Assembly (NCBI GenBank): GCA_019635015.1
Contig: JAHCAG010000004.1
Location: 1 to 64,000 of the forward strand
DNA: 64,000 nucleotides
Direction: 5' to 3'
Source of the DNA: Burkholderiales bacterium
GTDB taxonomy: Bacteria; Pseudomonadota; Gammaproteobacteria; Burkholderiales; SG8-41
Below are positions 26,974-37,172 of the stretch, piece after piece. A program made the translations under genes and the position numbers. Numbering within the stretch: the first letter of the stretch is position 1; each line of letters begins with the position of its first letter. The notes under the pieces are model-generated. The model was not told where the DNA came from. It saw only the letters and a list, made by a program, of their open reading frames with translations, and ran no database searches.

Positions 26974-27390
26974 TTATTGGGTCGCGCGCACCAGCAAGCC
27001 TACTCTCTGCACCTGGTTGCGCTGCAGGGTATCCATGACATCGACCACATGTTTGTAGGCAACCTCCCGGTCTGCCGCGATGACCACGGCCTGCTCCGGA
27101 TTGGCGGCCTGCTGCTTTCTGATCAGGCCGATCAACTCCTCGATACCCACACGGCGCTCCGGCCTGCCGTCCTCGCGAAAGGACAGCTGGCCACCCGCGT
27201 CCACGATGACCTGCAATGGCGCAAGCTTCGCCGTGCTCGCCTTCGACACTGACGGCAGATCGATCTGGCTCGGGCTCATCATCGGCGCGGTGACCATGAA
27301 AATCACCAGCAGCACCAGCATCACGTCGATATAGGGCACGACGTTGATCTGGTTCATGAGCCGGCGGCCGCTGCGTTTTTCGATCAGCAT
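26974..27390 (-). CDS. tolR: Tol-Pal protein TolR (ExbD family)
   Basis: The 138-residue protein has a single membrane helix with the essential aspartate (VVPYIDVMLVLLVIFMVTAPM, about residues 16-36) and an ExbD-type periplasmic domain (VIVDAGGQLSFREDG...QAVVIAADREVAYKHVVDVMDTLQRNQVQRVGLL). With TolQ it forms the proton-driven motor energising TolA. It lies 3 bp after tolQ and 1 bp before tolA. Confidence 0.95.
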   Translation of the reverse strand: MLIEKRSGRRLMNQINVVPYIDVMLVLLVIFMVTAPMMSPSQIDLPSVSKASTAKLAPLQVIVDAGGQLSFREDGRPERRVGIEELIGLIRKQQAANPEQAVVIAADREVAYKHVVDVMDTLQRNQVQRVGLLVRATQ

Positions 27391-27393
27391 GCG

Positions 27394-28053
27394 TCAGTGC
27401 ACCTGCCGCTGCAGGATGTTGGAAAACTCTTCGGTGAAGGAATCAAAGCGGATCGCCAGCCGGTTCACGTCGCCGGCGAAGCGGTTGTAGGCGACCACCG
27501 CCGGGATCGCCGCGAACAGGCCGATCGCGGTGGCGATCAGCGCCTCGGCGATGCCCGGCGCGACATGGCTGAGCGTCGCCTGCCCGACATTGGCCAGTCC
27601 GCGGAAGGAATTCATGATGCCCCACACCGTGCCGAGCAGGCCGACATAGGGGCTGACCGAGCCGACCGAGGCGAGAAAGGACAGCGAGGATTCGAGCTTG
27701 TCCATCTCGCGCTGGTAGGTCGCGCGCATCGCGCGCCGCGTGCTGTCCATCAGCGCGCCGACGTCGGTGCCGGGTTCACGGCGGTGCTTGGTAAATTCGC
27801 GGAAACCGGATTCGAAGATGCGTTCGAGGCTGCCGGCGGAATCGCGCGCATTGACCGCGCGCTGGAACAGGTCGTTCAGGTCGGCGCCGCTCCAGAACTG
27901 GCGCTCGAACTCCGCGGTCTGCTTCTCCGCGCGCCGCAGCGTGAACACCTTCAGGAAAATGTAGTACCAGGAAAACAGCGATGCCAGCAGCAGGATCGCC
28001 ATCACCAGCTGCACCGGAACGCTTGCTCCGCTGATCAGGCTGAGCACCGACAT
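27394..28053 (-). CDS. tolQ: Tol-Pal protein TolQ (ExbB/MotA family)
   Basis: The 219-residue protein has three membrane helices: near residues 13-33 (VQLVMAILLLASLFSWYYIFLKV), about 125-150 (ASVGSVSPYVGLLGTVWGIMNSF) and about 165-190 (IAEALIATAIGLFAAIPAVVAYNRF). The last two line the proton path. ATG 28053 is chosen because the longer frame has a non-conserved, Arg/Cys-rich extension overlapping ybgC. Confidence 0.95.
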   Translation of the reverse strand: MSVLSLISGASVPVQLVMAILLLASLFSWYYIFLKVFTLRRAEKQTAEFERQFWSGADLNDLFQRAVNARDSAGSLERIFESGFREFTKHRREPGTDVGALMDSTRRAMRATYQREMDKLESSLSFLASVGSVSPYVGLLGTVWGIMNSFRGLANVGQATLSHVAPGIAEALIATAIGLFAAIPAVVAYNRFAGDVNRLAIRFDSFTEEFSNILQRQVH

Positions 28054-28087
28054 GTCATGCGTGAGTGTTGCGTTCAATTTCCGGTCC

Positions 28088-28507
28088 CTATTCCTGTTTT
28101 CCCATTTTTTCGCGCATCTCCCGGGGCATGCGTGCCGGCCTGAAGCTGCCGCTGCCGACGCACACGACATCGACCTCCGCCCGCACGATTTCCTCGTCAC
28201 CGCGCAGCACCTGCTGCAGGAAGCGGATGCGGCTGCCGCCGACGTTAACGACTTCCACCGTCACCTGCAAGCTGTCGTTGAACCGCGACGGCCTGAGGTA
28301 ATCGACATGCACCGCGCGCACCACAAACAGCACGCCGTGCGTCTGCGCCATCTCCGGCTGCTCGAAGCCCAGCGTGCGCAGCCACTCGGTGCGCGCGCGT
28401 TCCATGAAGGCCAGGTAGTTCGCGTAGTACACGACGCCGCCGGCATCGGTGTCCTCGTAATAAACGCGGACCGGCCAGGAAAAGGGTTGAGCCCGGGCGG
28501 CGCTCAT
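28088..28507 (-). CDS. ybgC: Acyl-CoA thioesterase YbgC (Tol-Pal associated)
   Basis: The 139-residue hot-dog-fold thioesterase has VYYEDTDAGGVVYYANYLAFMERARTEWL near the N-terminus, with the catalytic aspartate in EDTDAGG. It hydrolyses acyl-CoA or acyl-ACP substrates and, in E. coli, sits at the head of the tol-pal operon, as here. It is 34 bp upstream of tolQ. Confidence 0.94.
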   Translation of the reverse strand: MSAARAQPFSWPVRVYYEDTDAGGVVYYANYLAFMERARTEWLRTLGFEQPEMAQTHGVLFVVRAVHVDYLRPSRFNDSLQVTVEVVNVGGSRIRFLQQVLRGDEEIVRAEVDVVCVGSGSFRPARMPREMREKMGKQE

Positions 28508-28551
28508 CGGGACCGCTCTGCACCGAGTTGCAAATGCACCCGGGGCATGAT

Positions 28552-28581
28552 TAATTTATTTAATAAAATCAAATACATATG
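28552..28581. repeat. AT-rich intergenic motif, copy 3 (inverted)
   Basis: The block contains TTTAATAAAATCAAATACAT, the reverse complement of the motif at 3895 (ATGTATTTGATTTTATTAAA). It lies in the 79-bp gap between the radical SAM gene and ybgC, where a promoter for the ybgC-tol operon would be expected. Confidence 0.5.
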
Positions 28582-28586
28582 TCGAT

Positions 28587-29354
28587 TTATGCACGGACCA
28601 CCTGCGCCACATCTAGCAGGATTTCGCGGCAGCCGGCACAGGGCGCCGGCACAACGCCGCGCGCGAGATCAGCCGCCAGCGCATCGATCGACGTGAACGC
28701 GCTGGTGTCCTTGATGAAACAGCAGGGCAACTCGCGCCCGCCAATATCGTAGAAACGCATCAGCGGCGCCTGCAGGAAACGGCAGCGGTAGTGATAGGCA
28801 CCGGCCACGGGCACCCGCTCCGGGTAGCGGCGCGCGTAATCGTCCTTGCGCTGCAGCGGCTGCACGATGTGCTGGCGGATGCCGAGCCCCTGCAGGTAGC
28901 GCCGCAGCGGCGTGAGATCCTGGCCGTAGTCGACGGTCATGATGCGCAGCCGCGCGGAACCCATCGTCGCGGCCAGTCGCTCGACGCTCGCCAGCACGCG
29001 CGGCAGCTTGAGACGCCCGATGCGCGTCGCCTCCGCCTCGTCCAGCGTGTCGAGCGACACGGCGACATCCGGCAGTTCGGTGGCGATGCGGCCAACGTCG
29101 ATCTCGTAGCCGTTGGTGATCGTCGTCGGCGACAGCCCGCGGGCGCGCACCGCGGCCACCATGTCCCAGAAACGGGGATGCAGCGTCGGCTCGCCCTCGC
29201 CTTGCAGCGAGACGATGTGGGCGCCGGCTGGAATTCCGCCCAGCACCTGCTCGAACACCGGCCATTCCATGTGCCGCTGCGGCATGTCGCGCCCGGCACA
29301 ATAAAAACAGAGGAAGCTGCAGTGGGTCGTGACCTCGATCTGGAAAAACATCAC
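28587..29354 (-). CDS. Radical SAM protein with SPASM-like C-terminal cysteines, function unknown
   Basis: The 255-residue protein starts with [21 protein letters not shown], the C-x-x-x-C-x-x-C motif for the SAM-binding 4Fe-4S cluster (residues 12-19). [14 protein letters not shown] is the GGE-like SAM motif. C-terminal cysteines in [18 protein letters not shown] and [10 protein letters not shown] fit an auxiliary-cluster (SPASM/twitch) site. SPASM enzymes commonly modify peptides or sugars; there is no small peptide gene beside it. The start is GTGATG overlapping the ruvB stop, so it is translationally coupled to ruvB, an unusual partner. Confidence 0.82.
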   Translation of the reverse strand: MMFFQIEVTTHCSFLCFYCAGRDMPQRHMEWPVFEQVLGGIPAGAHIVSLQGEGEPTLHPRFWDMVAAVRARGLSPTTITNGYEIDVGRIATELPDVAVSLDTLDEAEATRIGRLKLPRVLASVERLAATMGSARLRIMTVDYGQDLTPLRRYLQGLGIRQHIVQPLQRKDDYARRYPERVPVAGAYHYRCRFLQAPLMRFYDIGGRELPCCFIKDTSAFTSIDALAADLARGVVPAPCAGCREILLDVAQVVRA

Positions 29355-30388
29355 TCGTTCCAGAGATCCCGCGCCTGCCCGCCGCGGGGTTCGGCCAGGC
29401 CAAAATGGCGGTAAGCCGCAGCCGTGGCCACCCGCCCGCGCGGCGTGCGCTGCAGGTAACCCTGCTGGATCAGGTACGGCTCGAGCACATCCTCGATGGT
29501 GTCGCGTTCTTCACCGATCGCCGCGGCGAGGTTGTCGACGCCGACCGGGCCGCCGCCGAACTTTTCGATCACCGCCTGCAGCAGCTTGCGGTCCATCACG
29601 TCCAGGCCGACCGGATCGACGTCGAGCATTTTCAGCGCGGCATCGGCGACCTTGCGCGTGACCCGCCCTTCGGCGCGCACTTCGGCAAAATCGCGCACCC
29701 GGCGCAGCAGGCGGTTGGATATCCGCGGCGTGCCGCGCGAACGGCCGGCGACTTCACGGGCGCCGTCGGCGTCGATGCCGACCTCGAGCAGCCGTGCCGA
29801 GCGCTCGACGATGCGGGTCAGCTCATCGGCCGTGTAGAACTCGAGGCGGGCGACGATGCCGAAACGGTCGCGCAGCGGGTTGGTCAGCATGCCGGCACGC
29901 GTGGTCGCGCCGACCAGGGTGAACGGCGGCAGGTCGAGCTTGACCGAGCGCGCCGCGGGCCCCTCGCCGATCATGATGTCGATCTGGAAATCCTCCAGCG
30001 CCGGGTAGAGGATTTCCTCGACCACCGGCGACAGGCGGTGGATCTCGTCGATGAACAGCACGTCATTGGGTTCGAGGTTGGTCAGCATCGCCGCGAGGTC
30101 GCCGGCCCGCTCCAGCACCGGCCCCGAGGTGTGGCGCAGGTTGACGCCCATCTCGCGCGCGATGATGTGCGCGAGCGTGGTCTTGCCCAGTCCCGGCGGC
30201 CCGAACAGCAGCACGTGGTCGAGCGATTCCCTGCGCTTGCGCGCGGCCTCGATGAAGATCGACAGCTGGCCGCGGATCTTTTCCTGGCCGACATATTCGT
30301 CGAGTGCCTTCGGGCGCAGCGCACGCTCGATCACCTCTTCCTGCGCGGAGGCGGGCGCGGCAGCGATCAGGCGGTCGGTTTCGATCAT
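29351..30388 (-). CDS. ruvB: Holliday junction branch-migration helicase RuvB
   Basis: The 345-residue AAA+ motor has Walker [13 protein letters not shown], Walker [12 protein letters not shown], sensor 1 [18 protein letters not shown], and the C-terminal winged-helix domain with [16 protein letters not shown]. RuvAB drives branch migration before RuvC cleavage. It is 10 bp downstream of ruvA. Confidence 0.98.
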   Translation of the reverse strand: MIETDRLIAAAPASAQEEVIERALRPKALDEYVGQEKIRGQLSIFIEAARKRRESLDHVLLFGPPGLGKTTLAHIIAREMGVNLRHTSGPVLERAGDLAAMLTNLEPNDVLFIDEIHRLSPVVEEILYPALEDFQIDIMIGEGPAARSVKLDLPPFTLVGATTRAGMLTNPLRDRFGIVARLEFYTADELTRIVERSARLLEVGIDADGAREVAGRSRGTPRISNRLLRRVRDFAEVRAEGRVTRKVADAALKMLDVDPVGLDVMDRKLLQAVIEKFGGGPVGVDNLAAAIGEERDTIEDVLEPYLIQQGYLQRTPRGRVATAAAYRHFGLAEPRGGQARDLWNE

Positions 30389-30398
30389 GCGGATCCGT

Positions 30399-30977
30399 TC
30401 ACGATTTCGAGAGCAGCTTCAGCGCCTGGCGGATGCCCTCGGTCACCGACACGCCCGCGGACAGCTGGCCCACCGCCCAGGTCACTTCCTTGTCGTTGTA
30501 ACCGAGCGCACTCAGTGCATTGGCAATGTCGCTGCCGCCCGTGGCGGCACCGCCTGCCGCCGCCTGCACTCCGGCCTTGGGCAGGCGATCGCGCAGTTCA
30601 AGCAGCAGCCGCTCCGCGGTTTTATTGCCGATGCCCGGGATCTTGGTCAGGCGGCCGGCATCCTGGGCGCGCACCGCCTCCTGCAGTTCCGCCACCGACA
30701 ACCCGGAGAGCACCGACAGCGCGGTGCGCGCGCCGATGCCGGAAATCCTGATCAACTGGCGGAACAGCGCGCGTTCGGCCTCCGTGGCAAAGCCGTAGAG
30801 CAAGTGCGCATCCTCGCGCACCACCAGTTGGGTGTAGAGGATGACCTCGGCGCCGGTGGCCGGCAGCTGGTAGAGCGTGCTCATCGGCACATCGATCTCG
30901 TAACCGATGCCCTGCACATCCACCGTGATTTGCGGCGGCTGCTTGGCCAGCAAACGTCCCGTTACGCGGCCGATCAT
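30399..30977 (-). CDS. ruvA: Holliday junction DNA-binding protein RuvA
   Basis: The 192-residue protein has the N-terminal OB fold ([32 protein letters not shown]), two helix-hairpin-helix motifs ([18 protein letters not shown] and [19 protein letters not shown]), and the C-terminal RuvB-binding domain ([19 protein letters not shown]). Its ATG overlaps the stop of the upstream glycosyltransferase by 4 bp. Confidence 0.97.
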   Translation of the reverse strand: MIGRVTGRLLAKQPPQITVDVQGIGYEIDVPMSTLYQLPATGAEVILYTQLVVREDAHLLYGFATEAERALFRQLIRISGIGARTALSVLSGLSVAELQEAVRAQDAGRLTKIPGIGNKTAERLLLELRDRLPKAGVQAAAGGAATGGSDIANALSALGYNDKEVTWAVGQLSAGVSVTEGIRQALKLLSKS

Positions 30978-32182
30978 GTGGCGGACCCTGCTCCCTTCGC
31001 GGCTGAGGCTTCGATGCGGGCAACGGCCCGTTCGGTCATTGTACCAACAGACTGTGCGCCATGACGTTCGGCGAGTGCGCGTGCGCTGCGGCCGTACGCC
31101 GGGTCGCCGAGCATCGCCGCCAGCGCGCCGGCGATATCCGGCGCCGGGTCGTCAGGATTGACGACGCGCCCGGCTCCGAGATGCTCCAGCGCGCGGCCCA
31201 GCAGGAAATGCTCAAGATGTTTGGGCAACACCAGCACCGGCCGCCCGGCATGCAGCATGCCCAGCGTGGTGCCGACATTGCCATGGCAGACACAAAGGGC
31301 GCATCCCGCCGTCACGCGACGGAAATCCAGCAGTCCAGGCGCAAACTGCAGACGCGGACCGGCGTGACGCTGCGCCAGCGCCGCGCTGCCGCCCAGCACG
31401 TGCGCCAGCACACGGGCCGGACTGGCCGCCAGCGCCTGCAGCGCCCGTTCGACATGCGCATAATCCGCATGCAGGTAGGCGAACACCGGCACCCCCTCCC
31501 CCGCCGGCCACTGCGGAGCGGCCTGCCCGGTGGACAGCGATTGCAGGCCGAGATAATCAGCCGGATCGCGGGCGCCGTAGGGATCGAGTTCCGGCACACC
31601 CGAGAAAAATCTCGCGGCACCGTCAAAAATGCCGTGGATGGCGGCGAGGTGCCCGGCCGCCGGCAGCTGCGAGTTGATCACTGCCAGCACGCGGCGGTCG
31701 CTGTCGGCGAGGCGTGCCGGCGGCACCGCTGCCCAGGACCGCATGTTCGGCGAAGGGGTCACTGCCGGCGGCACATTGAAAGGGCTGCCGATCACGGCAC
31801 GGGCAATGCCGAGGCCGCGCGCGGCCAGCAGGGCCGTCGGCGCATGGTCGGCAATCACCAGATCGGCGCCGGTGCTGCGGATCAGCGACCGCCAGGCCCT
31901 GAGCATCGCGCCCAGCATCGGCGGCTCGAGATAACCGTAACGCATCAGGATTTCGGAGTAGTTCAGCGGCGGCGCCTGCAGTCCGCCATAGGTATTCAGG
32001 CACAACGGCGCCTGGTGCAGAGCCACCCTCAGATCACCGAGAGCCTGCGCAGCGCCGCTGATCTCGCGGGCCGCCACGTGCAGCACATGGCCGCGCTCCA
32101 GCAGTCGCGGCACCAGCCCGAGAAAGGGACCGAGATGGCCGAAGCCGGTGCCCAGTTCCCAGGCCAGCAGGATGCGGCTCAT
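30974..32182 (-). CDS. MurG/GT1-like glycosyltransferase, tandem copy 2 (ruv operon)
   Basis: The 402-residue protein has a GT-B architecture: N-terminal [30 protein letters not shown] and C-terminal [41 protein letters not shown], the nucleotide-sugar-binding segment of UDP-glycosyltransferases. It is a tandem duplicate of the next gene upstream; shared stretches include [18 protein letters not shown](F/Y)GYL and VPELDPYG. The ATG overlaps the upstream copy by 4 bp (ATGA) and its stop overlaps ruvA by 4 bp. Acceptor and donor are unknown. The longer frame to 32500 is antisense-type sequence and is not used. Confidence 0.85.
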   Translation of the reverse strand: MSRILLAWELGTGFGHLGPFLGLVPRLLERGHVLHVAAREISGAAQALGDLRVALHQAPLCLNTYGGLQAPPLNYSEILMRYGYLEPPMLGAMLRAWRSLIRSTGADLVIADHAPTALLAARGLGIARAVIGSPFNVPPAVTPSPNMRSWAAVPPARLADSDRRVLAVINSQLPAAGHLAAIHGIFDGAARFFSGVPELDPYGARDPADYLGLQSLSTGQAAPQWPAGEGVPVFAYLHADYAHVERALQALAASPARVLAHVLGGSAALAQRHAGPRLQFAPGLLDFRRVTAGCALCVCHGNVGTTLGMLHAGRPVLVLPKHLEHFLLGRALEHLGAGRVVNPDDPAPDIAGALAAMLGDPAYGRSARALAERHGAQSVGTMTERAVARIEASAAKGAGSAT

Positions 32183-33387
32183 GAAACCGGTGCCGGACTG
32201 CCGGCTTCGATGCAGGCCACCACGCGGCCCACGATGTCCGCGACCGGCTGCACGCCATGGTGCCGCGCCAGTGCGCGCGCCTGTTGCGAAAACCCCGGCT
32301 CCGCCAGCAGCCGGGCAAGGCTCCCGGCAATGTCGGGCGCCTTCGTTTCCGGATGCACCATCAGCCCCGCACCGAGTTTTTCGACATTGCGGGCAAGCAG
32401 ATACTGCTCCAGCTGCGAAGGCAGCAGCAGCAGCGGCCTGCCACCGCGCAGGGCCGCGTTCACCGTGCCCAGCCCGCTCTGGCATACCAGCACGTCGCAT
32501 TGCGCAAGCGCGTGTTCAATGTCCACGTGACCGGCACTGAAGGACAACCGCGGACCGCGGTAACGCTCAACCAACTGCAGCGTGCCCCCCGCGAGATTCA
32601 CCAGGCACTGCGCCGATGAAGCGGACAGCGCCTCAAGGCATGCATGGACATGCGGATAGTCCGCTTTCACATAGGCAAACACCCGCGGGCCTTCGCCCTG
32701 CGGCCAGGCCGCCGGTTCGCTGCCGCTGCGCGCCGCATGCAACCCGAGATAGCTGCCCGGGGGACGCGGGCCGTAGGGATCGAGTTCCGGCACACCGACA
32801 AACAGGTGGTTCGCCGCGTCGAACAGCTGGTGCAGGTGAATGATCGGCGGCACTCCGGACAGCAGCGCCTCATTGATGGCGGCAACCACCCTCGCGTCAC
32901 TGTCCCGCAGCCGCTGCTCCGGAACATCCAGCCAATCTCGCATATTGGGAGTCGGCGACACCGGGGGCGGCACCGCGAAGGGGTTGCCGAAAGTGTTGCA
33001 GGCGATTGCGGTGCCCCGCGCCGCGAGCAGGGCCGTCGGCGCGTGATCCGCCACCAGCCTGTCGGTGCCCGTCAGCTCGAACAGGCTGCGCCAGCCCTGC
33101 AGCAGTGCCTTGAGCATGGATGCGTCAAGATAACCGAAACGCATCAGGATTTCGGCAAAGTTCAGCGGCGGATCAGCCAGACCGCCATAATTCCTGGAAC
33201 ACACCGGCGACTGCACGATGTGCAGCTGTTTTTCCAGCCCTGCAAAAATCGTCGCCGCACCGGCAATGTCGCGCGCGGCCAGCGTCACCTGATGGCCGCG
33301 CGACAGCAAACCCTCGGCAACTGAACGCAATGACGTCAGATGCCCGGCGCCGCCGCCGAGTTCCCATGCCAGCAGGACACGGTTCAC
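32179..33387 (-). CDS. MurG/GT1-like glycosyltransferase, tandem copy 1 (ruv operon)
   Basis: The 402-residue paralogue has the same length and layout as the next gene: [39 protein letters not shown] at the N-terminus and [41 protein letters not shown] near the C-terminus. The start is GTG in a GTGA overlap with the ruvC stop. The two copies have diverged substantially, so they may form a heterodimer or act in sequence on one glycan (inference). Location between ruvC and ruvA is not the usual proteobacterial arrangement. Confidence 0.85.
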   Translation of the reverse strand: MNRVLLAWELGGGAGHLTSLRSVAEGLLSRGHQVTLAARDIAGAATIFAGLEKQLHIVQSPVCSRNYGGLADPPLNFAEILMRFGYLDASMLKALLQGWRSLFELTGTDRLVADHAPTALLAARGTAIACNTFGNPFAVPPPVSPTPNMRDWLDVPEQRLRDSDARVVAAINEALLSGVPPIIHLHQLFDAANHLFVGVPELDPYGPRPPGSYLGLHAARSGSEPAAWPQGEGPRVFAYVKADYPHVHACLEALSASSAQCLVNLAGGTLQLVERYRGPRLSFSAGHVDIEHALAQCDVLVCQSGLGTVNAALRGGRPLLLLPSQLEQYLLARNVEKLGAGLMVHPETKAPDIAGSLARLLAEPGFSQQARALARHHGVQPVADIVGRVVACIEAGSPAPVS

Positions 33388-33914
33388 CGCAGCCGCCCCG
33401 CCCGCCGCCGGCGCCCGAGGCCCACACCGCCATAACCTTTGCCTCCGTGGGCGTGGCAGATCGCGCAGGCCAGCGCGTCGGCGGCATCCGGACTGGGGTC
33501 ACCCGGCAACTGCAGCAGGCGCCTGACCATCGCCTGCACCTGTTCCTTGCGTGCGTGGCCGCCGCCGACAACCGCCTGCTTGACCTGCAGCGCGGTGTAT
33601 TCGGCCACCGGCAGCGCGCTGCCGACCGCGGCGCAGATCGCCGCGCCGCGGGCCTGGCCGAGCAGCAGCGTGGATTTGGGATTGACGTTGACGAAGACCT
33701 GTTCGATCGCCGCACAATGGGGCTGGTAGCCGGCTATGACCTCCTGCAGGCCTTCCAGCAGCACCTTCAGGCGCTGCGGCAACTCGCCCTCTCCGCTGCG
33801 GATGCAGCCGCTGGCGACATAAGCCAGTTTCTGGCCGCTCTGTTCGATGATCCCGAAACCGGTGACGCGCAGTCCGGGATCGATGCCGAGGATGCGGAGC
33901 GTAGCCGCGCTCAA
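33384..33914 (-). CDS. ruvC: Holliday junction resolvase RuvC
   Basis: The 176-residue nuclease has the RNase-H-like active site: Asp in [16 protein letters not shown], Glu in [13 protein letters not shown], and the acidic pair in [14 protein letters not shown]. It cuts four-way junctions symmetrically. The start is TTG within a TTGA overlap of the yebC stop, a coupled, probably modest translation start. A Gly/Arg-rich tail ends the protein. Confidence 0.96.
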   Translation of the reverse strand: MSAATLRILGIDPGLRVTGFGIIEQSGQKLAYVASGCIRSGEGELPQRLKVLLEGLQEVIAGYQPHCAAIEQVFVNVNPKSTLLLGQARGAAICAAVGSALPVAEYTALQVKQAVVGGGHARKEQVQAMVRRLLQLPGDPSPDAADALACAICHAHGGKGYGGVGLGRRRRAGRLR

Positions 33915-34642
33915 GCGGGCTCGTCGAGGACCGCGGTGGTGTAAACCTCCTGCACGTCATCGACGGCCTCGAGCGCGTCCAGGAGTTTCTGCATGCGCAG
34001 GGCGTCATCGCCGGTAAGCGCGTTTTCGGTGTTTGGCTTCATAGTGACTTCCGCCAGTTCCGGCTTGAAACCGGCCTTCTCCAGCGCAGCACGCACCGCG
34101 GAAAACTCCGCCGGCCCGGTGATGACCTCGATGCTGCCGTCATCGTGGGTGACAACATCCTCGGCGCCGGCCTCGATCGCCGCGTCCATCAGCTTGCCTT
34201 CGTCAGTGCCGGGCGCAAACAGCATCTGGCCGCAGTGCCTGAAGAGGAAGGCGACGGAGCCGTCGGTGCCGAGGTTGCCGCCGTGTTTGGTGAAGGCATG
34301 GCGCACGTCGGCGACGGTACGGGTGCGGTTGTCAGTCATGCAGTCGACCATCACCGCGGCGCCGCCGATGCCGTAGCCCTCGTAGCGGATTTCCTCGTAA
34401 TTCACGCCATCAAGGTCGCCGGTGCCGCGCTTGATCGCGCGCTCGACGTTGTCCTTGGGCATGTTGTTGTCGTAGGCCTTGTCCATCGCCAGGCGCAGCC
34501 GCGGGTTGCTGCCGGGGTCGCCGCCGCCGAGTCGCGCCGAGACGGTGATTTCCTTGATCAGGCGCGTGAAAATCTTGCCCCGCTTGGCGTCCTGGCGACC
34601 CTTGCGGTGCTGGATGTTCGCCCACTTCGAATGTCCGGCCAT
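33911..34642 (-). CDS. yebC: YebC/PmpR family regulator/translation factor
   Basis: The 243-residue protein begins [34 protein letters not shown], the family signature, and contains [35 protein letters not shown]. YebC proteins are described as transcriptional regulators and, more recently, as translation factors that relieve proline-rich stalling. It heads the yebC-ruvC-GT-GT-ruvA-ruvB-rSAM operon and is divergent from the HerA-like ATPase gene, 73 bp away. Confidence 0.95.
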   Translation of the reverse strand: MAGHSKWANIQHRKGRQDAKRGKIFTRLIKEITVSARLGGGDPGSNPRLRLAMDKAYDNNMPKDNVERAIKRGTGDLDGVNYEEIRYEGYGIGGAAVMVDCMTDNRTRTVADVRHAFTKHGGNLGTDGSVAFLFRHCGQMLFAPGTDEGKLMDAAIEAGAEDVVTHDDGSIEVITGPAEFSAVRAALEKAGFKPELAEVTMKPNTENALTGDDALRMQKLLDALEAVDDVQEVYTTAVLDEPA

Positions 34643-34715
34643 GGCGCTTGCTGGTCCCTGCTGCTAACCCGTTAGAATGGCTGAAATTTTATCATAGCGA
34701 ACCTGAAAACCCGCC

Positions 34716-36218
34716 ATGGCCGCTCCCTTGCTCGTCGCCAAATCCGACCACGAACTTCACCTCCTGCCCGGACTCGCCAACCGCCACGGCCTGATCGCCG
34801 GCGCCACCGGCACCGGCAAGACGGTCACGCTGCAGCGCATGGCCGAACAGTTCTCGAAGGCCGGTGTGCCGGTGTTCATGGCCGACGTCAAGGGCGACCT
34901 TGCAGGGCTGTCGCAAAAGGGCGAACCGAAACCGAAGATCGAGGAACGCATCAAACAACTGGACGTGGACGGTTTTGCCTACGAAGCCTGTCCGGTGGTG
35001 TTCTGGGATGCCTACGGCACCCAGGGCCATCCGGTGCGCGCGACGGTGTCCGAACTGGGGCCGCTGCTGCTGGCGCGCCTGCTCAACCTCAACGACACCC
35101 AGCAGGGCGTGCTGGCACTGGTGTTCAAGATCGCCGACGACAACGGCCTGCTGCTGCTCGACCTGAAGGATCTGCGGGCAATGCTGCAGCATGTCGGCGA
35201 CAACGCGAAACAATTCACCACGCAGTACGGCAACATTTCCGCCGCGTCCATCGGCGCAATCCAGCGCGGCCTGCTCGAGATCGAGCAGCAGGGCGGTGAC
35301 AAATTCTTTGCCGAGCCGGCGCTGAACATCCAGGACCTGATGCAGACCGACGGCAGGGGCCATGGCGTCATCAACATCCTCGCCGCCGACCGGCTGATGA
35401 ATTCACCGAAGCTCTATGCAACTTTCCTGCTGTGGATGCTATCCGAGCTGTTCGAGCAGTTGCCGGAGGTCGGCGATCCGGAGAAGCCGAAGCTGGTGTT
35501 CTTCTTTGATGAAGCGCACCTGCTGTTCAACGATGCGCCGCGGGCGCTGCTCGAGAAAATCGAGCAGGTGGTGCGGCTGATCCGCTCCAAGGGTGTCGGC
35601 GTCTATTTCGTCACCCAGAATCCGCTGGACATCCCCGATACCGTGCTCGGCCAGCTCGGCAACCGCGTGCAGCACGCGCTGCGCGCGTTCACCCCGCGCG
35701 ACCAGAAGGCGGTGAAAAGCGCGGCGACCACGCTGCGCGCCAACCCGAAGCTCGACGTCGAGGCGGCGATCACCGAACTCGGCGTCGGCGAGGCGCTGGT
35801 GTCGCTGCTCGACGAAAAAGGCCGTCCGAACATCGTCGAACGCGCACTGGTGCTGCCGCCGGGCAGCCGCCTCGGTCCGGTAACGGCGGACGAACGTGCC
35901 GCGACGATGAAGGCTTCGCTGCTCGCCGGCATCTACGAAAAAGTGGAGGACCGCGAGTCGGCCTACGAAATGCTGGCCAGACGCGTGCAGGAGCAACAGC
36001 CGGTGCAGTCCGCCGCGGCACGGGGCGAAACCGGCGGCGGCGTGTTCGGCACGCTGGGCGGCCTGCTCGGCGGCTCGACCGGCCCGCGCGGCGGACGCCG
36101 TGAAGGTGTGGTCGAGATGGCGGCAAAAAGCGCGGCCCGTGCCATCGGCTCGCAGGTCGGGCGCGAAATCTTCCGCGGCGTGCTGGGATCAATCCTCGGC
36201 GGCGGACGCCGCCGCTAG
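34716..36218 (+). CDS. HerA-like helicase C-terminal-domain ATPase (DUF853, YjgR type)
   Basis: The 500-residue protein has Walker [17 protein letters not shown] (about residues 24-39) and Walker [15 protein letters not shown] (about 261-274), then [40 protein letters not shown], the HerA/FtsK-superfamily arginine-finger region. A Gly-rich low-complexity segment precedes the C-terminus. YjgR proteins are predicted DNA-pumping ATPases of unknown role. It is followed by an EamA transporter gene overlapping its stop by 1 bp. Confidence 0.92.
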   Translation: MAAPLLVAKSDHELHLLPGLANRHGLIAGATGTGKTVTLQRMAEQFSKAGVPVFMADVKGDLAGLSQKGEPKPKIEERIKQLDVDGFAYEACPVVFWDAYGTQGHPVRATVSELGPLLLARLLNLNDTQQGVLALVFKIADDNGLLLLDLKDLRAMLQHVGDNAKQFTTQYGNISAASIGAIQRGLLEIEQQGGDKFFAEPALNIQDLMQTDGRGHGVINILAADRLMNSPKLYATFLLWMLSELFEQLPEVGDPEKPKLVFFFDEAHLLFNDAPRALLEKIEQVVRLIRSKGVGVYFVTQNPLDIPDTVLGQLGNRVQHALRAFTPRDQKAVKSAATTLRANPKLDVEAAITELGVGEALVSLLDEKGRPNIVERALVLPPGSRLGPVTADERAATMKASLLAGIYEKVEDRESAYEMLARRVQEQQPVQSAAARGETGGGVFGTLGGLLGGSTGPRGGRREGVVEMAAKSAARAIGSQVGREIFRGVLGSILGGGRRR

Positions 36219-37141
36219 TGCAGTCCGCAGGAACGGAGCGACGCAGCCTCTACATCGGCATCGCCTGCGCGATCGCGGGGTCGATCGCCTTTTCGCTGAA
36301 GCCGGTGCTGGTCAAGGCTGCCTACCAGCACGGCGTGGATACCACCACGCTGCTTGCGCTGCGCATGCTGTTTGCGGCGCCGCTGTTTGCGCTGATGGCC
36401 TGGTGGGCCGGGCGCCCGGAGACAGGCTTCAGCTGCCGCGAGATTCTCGGCATCACCGCGCTGGGATTCCTTGGCTACTACCTCGGCAGCTTCCTCGATC
36501 TCGCCGGACTGCAGTACATTTCCGCGGGTTTCGGCCGTCTGATCCTCTATCTTTATCCGACGCTGGTGCTGCTGCTGTCGGCGGCCTTCCTGCAGCAGCC
36601 GCTGCAGCGGCGGCAGCTGACCTCCCTCGGCCTGTCCTATGCGGGCATCACGCTGGTATTCAGCGCCGAAACACAACTCGGCGACCGGCTCGACCTGACC
36701 ATTCTCGGCGCCCTGCTGGTGTTTTGCAGCGCCGTCACCTACGCGGTCTATCTCGTCGCCGGCAGCCGGCTGGTGCACAAATTCGGCGCCATGCGCTTCT
36801 CGGCCTATGCCTCGCTGATTGCCACCGGCTTTGTCCTAGCCCATTTCCTCGCCATACGCCCGCCGCAGGCGCTGATCGTCACCGGTGAGGTGTACGGGCT
36901 GGTGGCAATACTCGCGGTGTTCGCCACCGTGCTGCCGCTGTGGCTGATGGCGGAAGGACTCAAACGCATCGGCGCCAACCAGCTTTCCCTGGTCGGCTGC
37001 ATCGGCCCGCTGGCGACCATGGTTTTTGCCTGGGGTTTCCTCGGCGAGACGATCTCGCCGGTGCAGTTTGGCGGCGCCGTGCTGGTGCTCGCCGGCGTGC
37101 TGATCATCAGCCTGAAGCCGCAGTCAGCAGCTGCACGCTGA
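36218..37141 (+). CDS. EamA (DMT superfamily) transporter
   Basis: The 307-residue protein has about ten membrane helices arranged as two EamA repeats: the first from IGIACAIAGSIAFSLKPVLVKAAYQHG, the second from LTILGALLVFCSAVTYAVYLVAGS to GAVLVLAGVLIISLKP. DMT exporters move metabolites, amino acids or nucleobases outward; the substrate is unknown. The start GTG shares one base with the preceding stop (TAGTG), which implies coupling to the HerA-like ATPase gene. Confidence 0.92.
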   Translation: MQSAGTERRSLYIGIACAIAGSIAFSLKPVLVKAAYQHGVDTTTLLALRMLFAAPLFALMAWWAGRPETGFSCREILGITALGFLGYYLGSFLDLAGLQYISAGFGRLILYLYPTLVLLLSAAFLQQPLQRRQLTSLGLSYAGITLVFSAETQLGDRLDLTILGALLVFCSAVTYAVYLVAGSRLVHKFGAMRFSAYASLIATGFVLAHFLAIRPPQALIVTGEVYGLVAILAVFATVLPLWLMAEGLKRIGANQLSLVGCIGPLATMVFAWGFLGETISPVQFGGAVLVLAGVLIISLKPQSAAAR

Positions 37142-37172
37142 GCCGCCTGCCGCCTGGAACGGGCAGGCGGCT
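37141..37172. terminator. GC-rich hairpin between convergent genes
   Basis: An 11-bp stem AGCCGCCTGCC / GGCAGGCGGCT with a 10-base loop lies between the EamA stop and the ankyrin stop and touches both. There is no T-run, so it is a weak or Rho-assisted bidirectional terminator candidate. Confidence 0.55.
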
